Positions 7,343-17,018 are shown, counted from the first letter of the stretch. The stretch is 26,408 bases of DNA from VGOB01 sp034435315 (GCA_034435315.1 DAOTYB010000201.1:1-26408); one strand, 5' to 3'. Notes: a model not told the origin generated them from the sequence alone. Translations and numbers: made by a program.

Positions 7343-10300
7343 GTGCACTCGGTGTTGATGCATAAATATCCCGTCCGTCTCATTCTGGCGGCTTACATCC
7401 TGGCGTTGGTGCTCTTGTTTGCCCTGCTATTCGCCATGCAGCTCCCCGTCGAATTGCTGGGGGTGATGGTGGTGCCCGCGATTCTGGCAGCCGTGCTTTA
7501 TCCGCGTCGGGTGTACATCACTATGGCTGTGCTGTTGATTCTGCATGCTATTGTCGGTATCGCCTGGCTGGCGCCTGATCCGCGCACTTCCTACATCGGT
7601 CTGGTGATTTTTACGGCGGCCTGGAGCGCTGTGGCAGAAATACTGCGCGCGCTGGTAGCGATGCAACGCCGCACGGAAACTAAACTGCGTGAGAGTGAAG
7701 AACGGTATCGGTTACTCGTCGAGAATCAAGGCGAAGGGGGTCACCATAGTGGACCCGCAAGAAAACTTCATCTTTGCGAATCCAGCGGCAGAAGAAATCT
7801 TTGGCGTTGCGCCGGGTGGATTGCGCGGCAAGAACCTGCGCGACTTTGCTACCGTATCCCAGTTCACCTTCTTTGAAGAACAGACCCGGCAATGTCTCGC
7901 TGGTGAAAAGAGTTCATACGAAGCCACCATCCTCCGTCCCGATGGCGAAGCGCGCACGTTACTGGTGACCGCCACACCCTATCGCAATGCCGAAGGTCAA
8001 TTTGTAGGTACGTTCGGCGTCTTTCGAGACATTACCGAACGCAAGCAGAGTGAGCAAGCCCTCGCGCGGCGCGATGCGATTCTGAACGCGGTGACGCTGG
8101 CGGCGGAGCGTTTTCTGCGTACCTCATCGTGGCGCGATCATATCTCTCACGTGATGGAGCATTTGGCGCGTGCCACGCAGGTCAGCCGTATCGTGATCTT
8201 TGAGAATCGCTGGGAAGCCAGCGGGACTTTGCTGTGGCAGCAACGCTACGCGTGGATGCCTGACGCACCCTCGCCCATCGTCCATATTTTGGAAGAGCGT
8301 ACGCTGGAACCGGTGGCACAGGGATTGGAACGCTGGGTGCACGCGCTCGAACGCGGCAAGTGGATTCACGGAAATGTGCGCGATTTTCCACCCAATGAAC
8401 AAACGGTGTTGACCGCGCAAGGTGTACGTTCTGTGGTGTTGGTGCCCATTTTTGTTCAGACGACCTGGTGGGGCGTGATGGAGTTGGACGATGGGCAATA
8501 CGAGCGTCAATGGTCGAGGGCCGAGATAGATGCACTGGTGACTGCGTGCGACATTCTGGGCGCGGCGATTGGGCGGGAGTGGATTGATACGGAATTGCGT
8601 ACCCGCGCGCATTACCTCGAACTGGTCAATCGCATTACCGATGCGGCAATTGCCGCGCCGAATCTGTCCCAGATGTTACAGACCATTGCCCGGCATCTGA
8701 GCGAATTGTGGAATGCCGATGGGTGTTATCTGCGCGTGTTCGACATGGCCTCTCCCACCCACTACTACCATGCTGCCGCCGGTATGCTGAGCGCGCTGGA
8801 GCATACGGCGGATCCATCGCTGGAAACACTCATGCGCGAGGTCGCGCAACGAGGGAGTGTGCTTCCCGCGAGTGACCTTATGGCCCCAGATGTGTTCCAC
8901 CTGCTCAAATATCCCGTTCGTTCGCTTGTCGGTTTACCGCTCATCGCGCGCGGCGAGCGCCTGGGCGCGGCGCTGATTGCTTTTCGTCATCTGCGTTACC
9001 TGACTCGCGCAGAAATGGAACGCGGCGAACAAGCCGCACGGCATCTGGCACTGGCAATCGCCAGAGCGTATGCTCTGGAGTTGGAACGCCAGCGCGCGAC
9101 CGAACTCGAGACGATTCACTCGGTCGGTTTGAGTTTGATCCAGAGTCTCGATCTGGGAAACGTCCTTGATAATATCTTGATGGGTGTCTTTCGCCTAAGC
9201 CCCGATGCGCAAGACGCGCACATCTATTTCTATCGTAACGACCGTCTGGAGTTCGCGGCGTCGCTGTGGGAAGACGGGCGCAAAAACTATGAATTCTCAT
9301 CACCGCGCCCGCACGGCTTGACGAATACCGTCGCGCGGCACGGCGAAATGATTGTGATTCACGATGCCGCGACTCATCCCTTGTTTGCCGGTTTGCCACA
9401 TACCCACAGCGGTGCCATCATCGGCTTGCCACTCAAAATCGGTACGCGGGTTGTTGGCGTAATGAACGTGGCGTATCGTACCAGCCGCCATTTCTCCAGG
9501 AGCGAATTGTGTGCGCTGGAATTGCTGGCCAGTCAAGCCGCCATCGCCATCGAAAATGCGCGCCTGTTTGACGAGACCCGTCAACGCGCCGAACGGATGA
9601 ATGTCCTCAACGAAATTGGTCGCGCGCTCACGGCGACGCTCCAGTTACCCGAGTTGTATCGGATCATTCAGCAACAGACGCAACGCATCTTGACGACGGA
9701 TGCCTTCTTTATTGCTCTCTATGATGAACACTATCAACTGGTGCACTTTCCTTTCGTGTATGATGATGGTACGGAATACCCTGGTTTTCAGGTGCCCTTG
9801 CCGACAACAGGTCCGCTGAGTTACGTGATTCGTACGCGCGCGCCCTATCTGGTCAATCGGGCAACGAATCACGTGTTTAAGGGGGGGAACGCATTTCGGG
9901 TCCCCCGAGAAAAAAGCCGCTGCGGCGATTTATGTACCGATGATGTTGGGCACACGCATACTGGGTGTAATGTCCACACAGAGTTATCGCGAAAACTCGT
10001 ATCAACAAGACGATGTCCAGCTCTTTCAAACCATTGCCGCGCAAGCGGCCATTGCCTTGCAGAATGCGCGGCTGTACAACGAGGTTCAGCAATTGGCAAC
10101 GATGGACGAGTTGACCGGCGTCTTTAACCGGCGCGGACTCTTTCAACTGGCAGAGCGCGAAGTAGATCGCGCGCTTCGCTATCAACGTTCTCTTGCTGTA
10201 ATGATGCTGGACATTGATTGCTTCAAAGCGGTGAACGACATCTATGGTCATCTCGTTTGGTGATCGGATTTTGCGCGCGGTGGTCGAACGATGTCGCGAA

Positions 10301-10597
10301 TATCTGCGCGTGTTTGACCTCATCGGACGCTATGGTGGGGAAGAGTTTCTGCTGGTTCTGCCAGAGACGAACGACGCGGAGGCGCTCGGCGTCGCCGAAC
10401 GTCTCCGCAGGACAATCGAACATATGCGCGTGCCGGTGGGAGAGAATGAAATCGCGGTCACGGTGAGTCTGGGGGTCGCTGTGATGACGCCCGCCATAAC
10501 CAATCTAACGATGTTGATCGAGCACGCCGACCACGCCCTCTATCTTGCCAAACAAGCCGGACGCAATTGCGTACGTCAATACAACGAGTCGCTATGA
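7343..10597 (+). pseudogene. Membrane PAS-GAF-GGDEF diguanylate cyclase, three frameshifts
   Basis: One gene split over three reading frames. Start GTG 7343 follows CGAGG; ATG 7358 is an alternative. It encodes several membrane helices (to about 7665), a PAS domain (LRESEERYRLLVENQ ... DITERKQSE), several GAF-like domains, and a GGDEF domain (MDELTGVFNRRG, MMLDIDCFKAVNDIYGH, RYGGEEFLLVLPE). Frame breaks: one extra base in GGGGG (7736-7740; removing one G gives ENQGEGVTIVDPQENF), one in the seven-G run at 9881-9887 (removing one gives VFKGGTHFGSPEKKAAAA), and one extra base at GTTTGGTGAT near 10256 (removing one T gives YGHLVGDRILRAV). Repaired, it would be about 1083 residues with an intact GGEEF active site producing cyclic di-GMP. 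All three are +1 changes in runs, so sequencing error must be excluded before calling it dead. Confidence 0.85.
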
Positions 10598-13500
10598 TCA
10601 TCTTTGAATTCCATATCTCACGCGCCGCGCGCGCGCGCTATGCAGTGGACGATACACTGTTTGCACTCAGCGGCAACGTCCTCTTTGCCGATCTGTCTGC
10701 CGCGCGTCGTCTGGCCCACCAGATGAGCGCGGTGCGCGCGCAGCCCGTCAGCGCGGCGCAACTGTACGCGATGGGCTTGATTGACGAACTGTTGCATTAT
10801 GTCGTCGCGTTGTACCAGCGCCACGTCGCGCCGCGCGCGCTGGTCGACGCGCGCGTGTGGCTGGAACGCGCGCTCGGCAAGGAGGTGCTTGACGACGCCT
10901 TGCTCACCTTTGCGCGCGAATTTCCCGGTGTGGCGGTCTATCGCGGCCAGATGGACGCGGCACACTTTTTGCAGGGGGAAACTGCCGGCGTGTCGCATCG
11001 CGACATCGTGTTGGAAGAAGTGCTGATGCTGTGGCTGGCGAACGAAAACCCTGCCTTTGCGCCATTCCGCGAATTGTTCGACGATACGGTACTCGAACAG
11101 AACACAGCGTACCCAACGCTCATCGCGCGCCTGCACGAGTTTTTCGACACGCAACCGCGCTTTGGTCCCGACCATCAAACGTTGATTGAGATGTTGCGCG
11201 CGCCCGCGCTTGCCGCGCCGCATTCACTCGAAGCGCAGTTGGAGTTCATCCGCACGCGCTGGGGTTCACTCATCGGCGATTATCTGCGTGTGGTGTTGCT
11301 TGGTCTGGATGTGCTTAAAGAGGAAGCGCGCGCGTTCTTTGGTGGTCCTGGACCCGCGCGTGTGCCGACGTTTCGCCGCGACGCGCGCGGTGTGTACGAC
11401 GGCGAGTATCCCGAATACGAACGTTTTAGCCGCGATCTCGATTGGATGCCGCGCGTTGTGCTCATCGCCAAGAGTACGCTCGTGTGGTTGGATCAACTTT
11501 CTAAAAAATACCAGCGTCCCATCACGCGCCTCGATCAAATTCCCGATGAAGAACTCGATTGGCTGGCGCGGTGTGGCTTTACCGCGCTGTGGCTGATCGG
11601 CATCTGGCAACGCAGTCCGGCATCCCGACGCATCAAAGAACTGTGCGGCGCGATGAACGCGGAAGCGTCGGCGTATGCCGTGTACGAGTATCGCGTGGCG
11701 GATGAACTGGGCGGCGAGACGGCACTCGAAAATCTCAAGGCGCGCGCCGCCCAGCGCGGCATTCGTCTGGCGAGCGATATGGTGCCCAATCACATCGGCA
11801 TTGATTCGCCGTGGGTGATGGAACATCCCGATTGGTTCATCGCCACTGACCACTCACCTTTCCCGTCCTACTCGTTCACCGGCGAAAATCTCTCGCGCGA
11901 TCCGCGCGTCGGCATTTTTCTGGAAGATCACTATTTCAATCGCACCGATGCCGCGGTCGTGTTCAAGCGCGTGGATTTCGCCACCGGCGCGGTCACGTAC
12001 ATCTATCACGGCAACGATGGCACCAGTTTTCCCTGGAACGATACCGCGCAGTTAAATTTCCTCAAATCCGAAGTGCGTGAAGCCGTCATCCAGACGATTC
12101 TGCACGTGGCGCGCCAGTTTCCGATTATCCGACTCGATGCCGCGATGACACTTGCCAAACGACACTATCAGCGGCTCTGGTTTCCCCAGCCCGGCACCGG
12201 CGGCGCGATTCCTTCGCGCGCGGAATTCGCAATGTCCAAAGAAGCGTTCGATGCCGCAATGCCGCAGGAATTCTGGCGCGAGGTCGTGGATCGCGTGGCC
12301 GTGGAAGCACCCGATACGTTGTTGCTCGCCGAAGCGTTCTGGTTGATGGAAGGCTATTTTGTGCGCACGCTGGGAATGCATCGCGTTTACAACAGCGCGT
12401 TTATGAATATGCTGCGCGATGAAGAGAATGCCAAATATCGTTCCGTCATCAAGAACACGCTCGAATTCGATCCTGAGATTCTCAAGCGTTACGTGAACTT
12501 TGTGAATAATCCCGATGAGCGCACGGCGGTTGACCAATTCGGCAAAGGCGACAAGTACTTTGGCGTAACAACGCTGATGGTCACCTTGCCCGGCTTGCCG
12601 ATGTTCGGGCACGGGCAAATCGAAGGATTCGCCGAACGCTACGGAATGGAATTTCGTCGCGCGCTGTGGGATGAACAGCCCGACCACGCGCTCATCGAAC
12701 GACACGCGCGCGAGATTTTTCCGCTACTCCATCGGCGCGCCTTGTTTGCCGAAGTGGAAAATTTCTTGCTGTACGATTTCTTCACTCCCAACGGCATGGT
12801 GGACGAAAATGTGTTCGCCTACTCGAATCGGCGCAGCGACGCGCGCGCGCTCGTGGTGTATCATAACAAGTATGCCGATACGCGCGGCTGGATTCGTACG
12901 TCCGCCGCGTACCTCGACAAAGCGACGAATCGCCTTGTACAAAAAACGTTGAGTGAGGGCTTGAACCTCCCGCGCCACGAACAGATGTTTGTGATCTTTC
13001 GCGATCACGTTTCGGGGCTGGAGTATATTCATCCAACGGTCGAATTGTGCGAGCGGGGTTTGTATGTGGAACTGGGCGCGTATCAACGGCGCGTCTTGCT
13101 CGATTTTCGCCTGGTGAGAGACGATGCGTTGCATCCGTACGCGCGGCTGTGCGTGTCGCTCAACGGGCGCGGCGTGCCGAGCGTGGAGGAAGCGCTGCGC
13201 GAGATCCGTTTGCAAACGGTGCATCTGCCTTTCCGCGCGCTGGTCAACGCGGAGACGTTGCGTCTTCTCTTGACGGTGGACCCGCGTGGCAAGGCAAGCG
13301 CGGCAGTGTTGGACGATGTGCAGCACCGTTACTTGCGTCTGGTGCGCGCGGTCAAGCAATTCAGCGGCGGGCTGGCAAACGAAATCGAACTGGCTTTGCA
13401 AATGCGCCGCGAGTTACACGCGGCGTTGCAACTCGGCGCGCGTCTGCGCACGCGGCGCGTGTCACCTGTCCTGAAATATCTGCGCACGTATCTCCGCGAT

Positions 13501-14019
13501 GATGGCGCGTGGGCGCTGCTCATCGTTTGGGTGTGGGTGCACGCGCTCGGACGCGCGCAGGAAGAGCGCGAGTACGCGGCGCGCAGTCGCGCCTGGCTCG
13601 ACGAGTGGATGCTCGGTCAGCACATTGCGCGCGCGCTGGAGGATTTTGGACTGGAGGCAGAGCGCGCGCGGCGCGCCGTCCAACTCATCAAACTGATGAC
13701 CCAGCATCAGCATTGGTTTAGCGTACGCAAGCATCGCGCCGCGCAGTTGGTGGAGGCGTGGCTCCGCGACGAGTCCACGCGCGAATTTTTGGGCGTCAAT
13801 CTGTATCAAGGCGTATGGTGGTTTCACAAAGAATCGTTTGACGAATTGCTGTTCTGGATGTACACTGTGGCAGTGGTCTTGTCGGGCACGGAGATTGCGC
13901 GCGCGACGCAGCGCATCGCTGCGCAACGGCGCGCGCTGTTCGAGGTGGTCAAGACGCTCCGCGCCGCGAAGCGCCAATCGAAATATCAAGTGGAGCGTTT
14001 GCGCGCGGCGATGTGGTGA
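10594..14019 (+). CDS. Large GH13-like alpha-amylase-family protein
   Basis: A 1141-residue protein with no signal peptide, so probably cytoplasmic. Start ATG 10594 overlaps the stop of the GGDEF gene (ATGA), implying coupling. The first 270 residues are helical and unrecognised. A GH13 (beta/alpha)8 domain follows (about 290-760) with region I SDMVPNH (D395), region II IIRLDAAM (nucleophile D515), region III LLLAEAFW (acid/base E580) and region IV VNNPDERTA (D641). Other GH13-like marks are WLIGIWQRS and LPGLPMFGHGQIEGF. Residues about 760-900 resemble a beta C-domain; the last 240 are helical, Arg-rich and unrecognised. All three catalytic carboxylates are present, so activity on alpha-glucans is plausible, but the subfamily and substrate cannot be read. 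NNPDE in place of the usual NHD is unusual. Confidence 0.8.
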   Translation: MIIFEFHISRAARARYAVDDTLFALSGNVLFADLSAARRLAHQMSAVRAQPVSAAQLYAMGLIDELLHYVVALYQRHVAPRALVDARVWLERALGKEVLDDALLTFAREFPGVAVYRGQMDAAHFLQGETAGVSHRDIVLEEVLMLWLANENPAFAPFRELFDDTVLEQNTAYPTLIARLHEFFDTQPRFGPDHQTLIEMLRAPALAAPHSLEAQLEFIRTRWGSLIGDYLRVVLLGLDVLKEEARAFFGGPGPARVPTFRRDARGVYDGEYPEYERFSRDLDWMPRVVLIAKSTLVWLDQLSKKYQRPITRLDQIPDEELDWLARCGFTALWLIGIWQRSPASRRIKELCGAMNAEASAYAVYEYRVADELGGETALENLKARAAQRGIRLASDMVPNHIGIDSPWVMEHPDWFIATDHSPFPSYSFTGENLSRDPRVGIFLEDHYFNRTDAAVVFKRVDFATGAVTYIYHGNDGTSFPWNDTAQLNFLKSEVREAVIQTILHVARQFPIIRLDAAMTLAKRHYQRLWFPQPGTGGAIPSRAEFAMSKEAFDAAMPQEFWREVVDRVAVEAPDTLLLAEAFWLMEGYFVRTLGMHRVYNSAFMNMLRDEENAKYRSVIKNTLEFDPEILKRYVNFVNNPDERTAVDQFGKGDKYFGVTTLMVTLPGLPMFGHGQIEGFAERYGMEFRRALWDEQPDHALIERHAREIFPLLHRRALFAEVENFLLYDFFTPNGMVDENVFAYSNRRSDARALVVYHNKYADTRGWIRTSAAYLDKATNRLVQKTLSEGLNLPRHEQMFVIFRDHVSGLEYIHPTVELCERGLYVELGAYQRRVLLDFRLVRDDALHPYARLCVSLNGRGVPSVEEALREIRLQTVHLPFRALVNAETLRLLLTVDPRGKASAAVLDDVQHRYLRLVRAVKQFSGGLANEIELALQMRRELHAALQLGARLRTRRVSPVLKYLRTYLRDDGAWALLIVWVWVHALGRAQEEREYAARSRAWLDEWMLGQHIARALEDFGLEAERARRAVQLIKLMTQHQHWFSVRKHRAAQLVEAWLRDESTREFLGVNLYQGVWWFHKESFDELLFWMYTVAVVLSGTEIARATQRIAAQRRALFEVVKTLRAAKRQSKYQVERLRAAMW

Positions 14020-14082
14020 TGTCCGCGCGACGCACAACTCAATTCACGTCGCACCGATGGCGACGAAAAAGGGAGGAGACCA

Positions 14083-15777
14083 ATGGAGGTAAACTATCCC
14101 AAACCCTGGGTCAAGTTCTACGAACCCGGTGTGCCCGAGACGGTGGAGATTCCCACCCACACCCTCCACCAATCGTTGAGTATGGCAGCCGCACAGTATC
14201 CAGACAACACGGCCATCATTTTCTATGACAAGAAAATGACGTGGCGTGAACTGGATGCGGCGGCCACGCGTTTCGCGGTCGCGTTGCAAAATCTGGGTGT
14301 GCAAAAAGGCGACCGCGTGATGTTGTACCTGCCCAACACACCGCATTTTGTCATTGCCTTTTATGGGACGTTGCGGGCAGGCGGAATTGTCGTTCCCACG
14401 AATCCGATGTACGTGCCGCGCGAACTGGCGTACCAGGCCACGGATTCTGGTTCCGAGACGATTGTCGCGCTCACAATGTCGTGGAAGACCATCAAAGAGG
14501 CGCGTGCGAACACCCCCTTCAAACGTGTGATTCTTGGCAACATCAAAGAGTATTTTCCACCGTTGCTCAAATTCCTGTTTACGGTGGCGCGCGAGAAAAA
14601 GGAGGGCCATCGCCCCGATGTGCGCGGTGAAGTCGGGGTGTATGATTTTCAAACGTTGTTGCAGAACAGCGGCACGCTCAAGCCCGTTGAGGTTTCGCAA
14701 GACGATATAGCGGTGTTGGGATACACCGGCGGCACCACGGGTGTCTCCAAAGGCGCGATGCTCACCCATCGCAATCTGGTGGCGCAAGCCGCGATCACGC
14801 TGGCGTGGTTTCCCGGCCAGACGCCCGGCAAAGATGTGTTTATGGGCGCGTTGCCACTCTTTCACAGTTTTGGGATGACGTGTGTGATGAACGCGGCGAC
14901 GCACATCGGCGCGGCGATGATTCTGATTCCCAACCCGCGCGATCTGCCGACAGTCTTGCGCGCGGCGCACAAGCATCGCCCCACGATTTTTTCCGGTGTA
15001 CCGACGATGTACGCCGCCATCAACAATCGTCCCGATTTGAAAAAGTACGATTTGACTTCGATCAAGAGTTGCACGAGCGGCGCCGCGCCTTTGCCGCTCG
15101 AAGTGCAAACGCGCTTTGAGCAAATCACCGGCGGCAAACTGGTGGAAGGGTACGGCTTGACCGAAACCTGCTCGCCCACGCACGTCAATCCACTTGCGGG
15201 CACGCGCAAGATCGGGACGATTGGTGTGCCGTTGCCCAACACGCTCGCCAAGATCGTTGATCCCGAAACAGGCAAAGACCTGCCGATTGGTGACATCGGC
15301 GAGATTGCCATCCAGAGTCCCCAGGTGATGAAGGGCTATTGGAACAAGCCCGAAGAGACCGCGCGTGTGATGCTGGAAGGTAAATGGTTCCTCACCGGCG
15401 ATCTCGGCAAAATGGACGAAGATGGTTTCTTTACCGTGGTGGATCGTAAAAAGGATATGTTCATCGTGGGTGGCTTTAACGTGTATCCCCGCGAAATCGA
15501 GGAGGTGCTGTATCAGCATCCCAAAGTGCTCGAAGCGGCGGTGATTGGCATTCCCGATGTGCAGCGCGGCGAAAACATCAAAGCGTTCATCGTGCTCAAG
15601 CCGGGCGAAACGGCGACTGCCGAAGAGATCATCGAGTATTGCCGCGCGCATCTCACGCGCTACAAGGTGCCGCGCGAGGTCGAATTCCGCGACACGCTAC
15701 CCAAGACGCTGGTGGGCAAAATCTTACGGCGCACCCTGCGCGACGAAGAGATGGCAAAACGAATGCCAAAGACCTAA
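14083..15777 (+). CDS. Long-chain fatty-acid-CoA ligase (AMP-binding)
   Basis: A 564-residue ANL-superfamily enzyme that activates a fatty acid with ATP and transfers it to CoA. Motifs: phosphate loop YTGGTTGVSKGAM (from residue 214), YGLTETCSPTH (A5), TGDLGKMDEDGFFTVVDRKK (A7-A8 hinge), GGFNVYPREIE, and C-terminal PKTLVGKILRR with the catalytic Lys546. Length and order fit FadD-type long-chain ligases, though substrate length cannot be read. GGGAGGAG lies 5 bases before the ATG. The gene begins 63 bases after the GH13-like gene with no terminator between them, and a perfect terminator follows it, so it may be the last gene of that transcript. Confidence 0.92.
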   Translation: MEVNYPKPWVKFYEPGVPETVEIPTHTLHQSLSMAAAQYPDNTAIIFYDKKMTWRELDAAATRFAVALQNLGVQKGDRVMLYLPNTPHFVIAFYGTLRAGGIVVPTNPMYVPRELAYQATDSGSETIVALTMSWKTIKEARANTPFKRVILGNIKEYFPPLLKFLFTVAREKKEGHRPDVRGEVGVYDFQTLLQNSGTLKPVEVSQDDIAVLGYTGGTTGVSKGAMLTHRNLVAQAAITLAWFPGQTPGKDVFMGALPLFHSFGMTCVMNAATHIGAAMILIPNPRDLPTVLRAAHKHRPTIFSGVPTMYAAINNRPDLKKYDLTSIKSCTSGAAPLPLEVQTRFEQITGGKLVEGYGLTETCSPTHVNPLAGTRKIGTIGVPLPNTLAKIVDPETGKDLPIGDIGEIAIQSPQVMKGYWNKPEETARVMLEGKWFLTGDLGKMDEDGFFTVVDRKKDMFIVGGFNVYPREIEEVLYQHPKVLEAAVIGIPDVQRGENIKAFIVLKPGETATAEEIIEYCRAHLTRYKVPREVEFRDTLPKTLVGKILRRTLRDEEMAKRMPKT

Positions 15778-15782
15778 AAACG

Positions 15783-15819
15783 AATTCGCACGGACAAAAG
15801 TGTCCGTGCGAATTTTTCT
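15783..15819 (+). terminator. Intrinsic terminator after acyl-CoA ligase
   Basis: AATTCGCACGGACA (15783-15796), loop AAAG, TGTCCGTGCGAATT (15801-15814): a perfect 14-bp stem followed by TTTC. A-rich bases on the other side could let it act in both directions. Confidence 0.92.
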
Positions 15820-15934
15820 ATCTGGATTTGTGGCGAGGGTATGGGCAGGAATACTGTGGCGTACCAACCGCGTCCAAAGTGACTTGCGAATCCAGCGTCC
15901 AACTCCGCCGACTCTACCAAAAGGCGCGGGAGTT

Positions 15935-15957
15935 TATCCTGAGCGCAGCGAAGGATA
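15935..15957. repeat. Short palindrome TATCCT-GAGCGCAGCGA-AGGATA
   Basis: Six-base inverted arms enclose an 11-base loop. It lies in a 170-base stretch (15820-15991) with no credible gene and may be a small dispersed repeat; only one copy is in the window. Confidence 0.4.
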
Positions 15958-15991
15958 GCGCGGTCAGTGCGCGTGTGTTTGTTGATATTCG

Positions 15992-16184
15992 CTATGCCGT
16001 TTCCACTTGCAGTATGTGCCATTTCTCTGGTTGGGTTCGAGTGCTCAAGGCAAGAATTTCAATACCAACAACACGTCCATCCTTGTCAAAGATCAGACCG
16101 GGATGGACCTCTTCGGACTCGACAATCGCTGTATCGTCTAAACGTACAGAGTGCGTCATTCTCCTTGTCAATCTTGAATTTCAT
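15992..16184 (-). pseudogene. DUF2283-family protein, frameshifted
   Basis: From ATG 16184 the minus strand reads MKFKIDKENDALC, the typical DUF2283 start (MKxxYDKExDALY). The frame is then lost, and from 16141 another frame continues LDDTAIVESEEVHPGLIFDK and GRVVGIEILALS to a stop at 15992-15994. The two parts together cover a full DUF2283 domain (about 63 residues), so the only damage is one extra or two missing bases near 16142-16146. DUF2283 proteins are commonly encoded next to DUF4258-type proteins in toxin-antitoxin-like pairs; here the preceding fragment stops at 16181 with an ATGA overlap. The family call is by eye but several conserved blocks agree. Confidence 0.7.
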
Positions 16185-16312
16185 TTCTTCCTCCGTAAGC
16201 GTCGGTCAAAGAACACAGTCACAACGCGATTGGGTTTTACCTGCGGGTTGACAATGACTCGCAGGATACGGCTTTGCCTCTCCGGGATTGCTTTATACTC
16301 CAAACGGCTAGA
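16181..16312 (-). pseudogene. C-terminal remnant of a DUF4258-like protein
   Basis: Minus-strand frame open from the repeat boundary at 16312 to TGA at 16181-16183. It contains RILRVIVNPQVKPNRVVTVFF and ends DRRLRRKK, which resembles the end of DUF4258-type, toxin-like proteins (LRVVV ... VVTVYFDR). Its last bases overlap the DUF2283 start codon (ATGA), and GGAGG lies inside its end as a ribosome site for that gene. The N-terminal half is missing: the frame hits a stop at the edge of the mobile repeat at 16312. A strong minus-strand promoter survives on the far side of the repeat (16658-16685). Confidence 0.6.
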
Positions 16313-16603
16313 TTAACTCTTAAACCCGCCTCTGAACTTCGCTCGCCGTCGGTTAGAAACTAACGCCTCACGCGAGCCGATGGCAAAATGTAACATCGTT
16401 CCCCAAGAATAACCCCTCTCATCCCCCTGCCCCCTGCTCTCCCCGCAAGCGGGAGCGCAGGGGGATGACGGGGTGGTGGCGGGCGGCTGCGCCGCCCGCT
16501 CACTCCCACTCCCTTGATTCCCCCTCCCCACGCCGCTCTGCGGCGTGGGGAGGGGGCAAGGGGGTGGGGCTTTTCGCGATGGAGGGCACGGCTGAGTAAT
16601 TAC
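16312..16603 (+). mobile_element. MITE-like repeat, copy 3
   Basis: Same family and orientation as the element at 6025-6344. Shared blocks are TTCGCTCG..GTCGGTTAGAAACT on the left, CTCATCCCCCTGCCCCCTGC, a GGGCGGC-TGC-GCCGCCC hairpin, CCTCCCCACGCCGC-TCT-GCGGCGTGGGGAGG, and the right end GGGCACGGCTGAGTAATTAC at 16603. The left inverted repeat is degraded and the first hairpin is decayed (CCCCGC-AA-GCGGG). No target duplication is visible, so this is an older or rearranged insertion. It separates the DUF4258 remnant from its likely promoter. Bases 16604-16690 contain only that promoter. Confidence 0.8.
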
Positions 16604-16657
16604 CTGTCGTTTCAACATCGCGCAGGCGTTTCAGTTTCGCGCGCCGCGCTGGTTTTG

Positions 16658-16685
16658 ATTATACTTGTTCGGGGCGATGTGTCAA
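16658..16685 (-). promoter_or_regulatory. Minus-strand sigma-70 promoter facing the MITE
   Basis: On the minus strand, TTGACA (16685-16680), a 16-base spacer and TATAAT (16663-16658): both boxes are perfect. It lies after the tRNA terminator and points into MITE copy 3, beyond which lie the DUF4258/DUF2283 remnants. It is most simply the old promoter of that pair. Confidence 0.75.
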
Positions 16686-16690
16686 CGCGG

Positions 16691-16732
16691 GAAAACAAAA
16701 ACCCAAAGCCGTCCGATGACGCTTTGGGTTTT
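16691..16732 (-). terminator. Intrinsic terminator of tRNA-Val
   Basis: On the minus strand AACCCAAAGC (16730-16721) pairs with GCTTTGGGTT (16709-16700), followed by TTTGTTTTC. It lies 8 bases after the tRNA. Confidence 0.9.
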
Positions 16733-16737
16733 GCTAG

Positions 16738-16810
16738 TGGGCGAGACAGGACTCGAACCCGTGACTTCTTCCGTGTAAGGGAAGCGCTCTACCAACTGAG
16801 CTACTCGCCC
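16738..16810 (-). tRNA. tRNA-Val(UAC)
   Basis: On the minus strand the acceptor stem GGGCGAG pairs with CTCGCCC, the D arm contains AGCTCAGTTGGTAGAGC, the anticodon stem is CTTCC/GGAAG around loop CTTACAC (anticodon TAC), and the T arm is GGGTTCGAGTCC. The length is 73 with discriminator A, and CCA is not encoded. It is transcribed from the promoter at 16990-17018 through an octad repeat array, and a terminator follows directly. Confidence 0.97.
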
Positions 16811-16811
16811 A

Positions 16812-16988
16812 AGTCAATGAGCCAAATCAAATGAGCAATGAGCCAATGTGCCAATGAGCCAAATCATAATGAGCCAATGAACCAATGTGCCAGGTCAATG
16901 AGCCAATGAACCAATGTGCCAATGAGCCAAACCATTTGTTCATTTGTCATTTGTCATTTGTTCATTTGCCATTCATTTGGCTCATTCG
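16812..16988. repeat. Octad array with inverted arm (CAATGAGC-type units)
   Basis: Degenerate 8-base units CAATGAGC / CAATGTGC / CAATGAAC run from 16812 to about 16935. Units of the form CATTTGTT / CATTTGT then run to 16988 and end CATTTGGCTCATTCG, which is complementary to the left units. It forms the leader of the tRNA-Val transcript. Open frames across it are low complexity and are not called. Confidence 0.75.
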
Positions 16989-16989
16989 C

Positions 16990-17018
16990 ATTATAGATGG
17001 GTGTGGTGGGTTTGTCAA
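16990..17018 (-). promoter_or_regulatory. Minus-strand promoter for tRNA-Val
   Basis: Minus strand TTGACA (17018-17013), 17-base spacer, TATAAT (16995-16990): a perfect consensus pair. Transcription would start near 16983, about 170 bases before the tRNA. Its -35 box overlaps the -35 box of the plus-strand promoter at 17012-17039. Confidence 0.8.

Noticed and set aside
14044..15651. Long minus-strand open frame of 535 codons
   Set aside because: It lies opposite the acyl-CoA ligase, whose motifs are unmistakable. The antisense frame is a by-product of high-GC codon use and has no recognisable domain.
16313..16618. Minus-strand open frame of 101 codons starting MLKRQ
   Set aside because: Apart from the first five codons it lies within MITE copy 3 and translates hairpins. 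The first codons may be the original DUF4258 start, but this cannot be shown.
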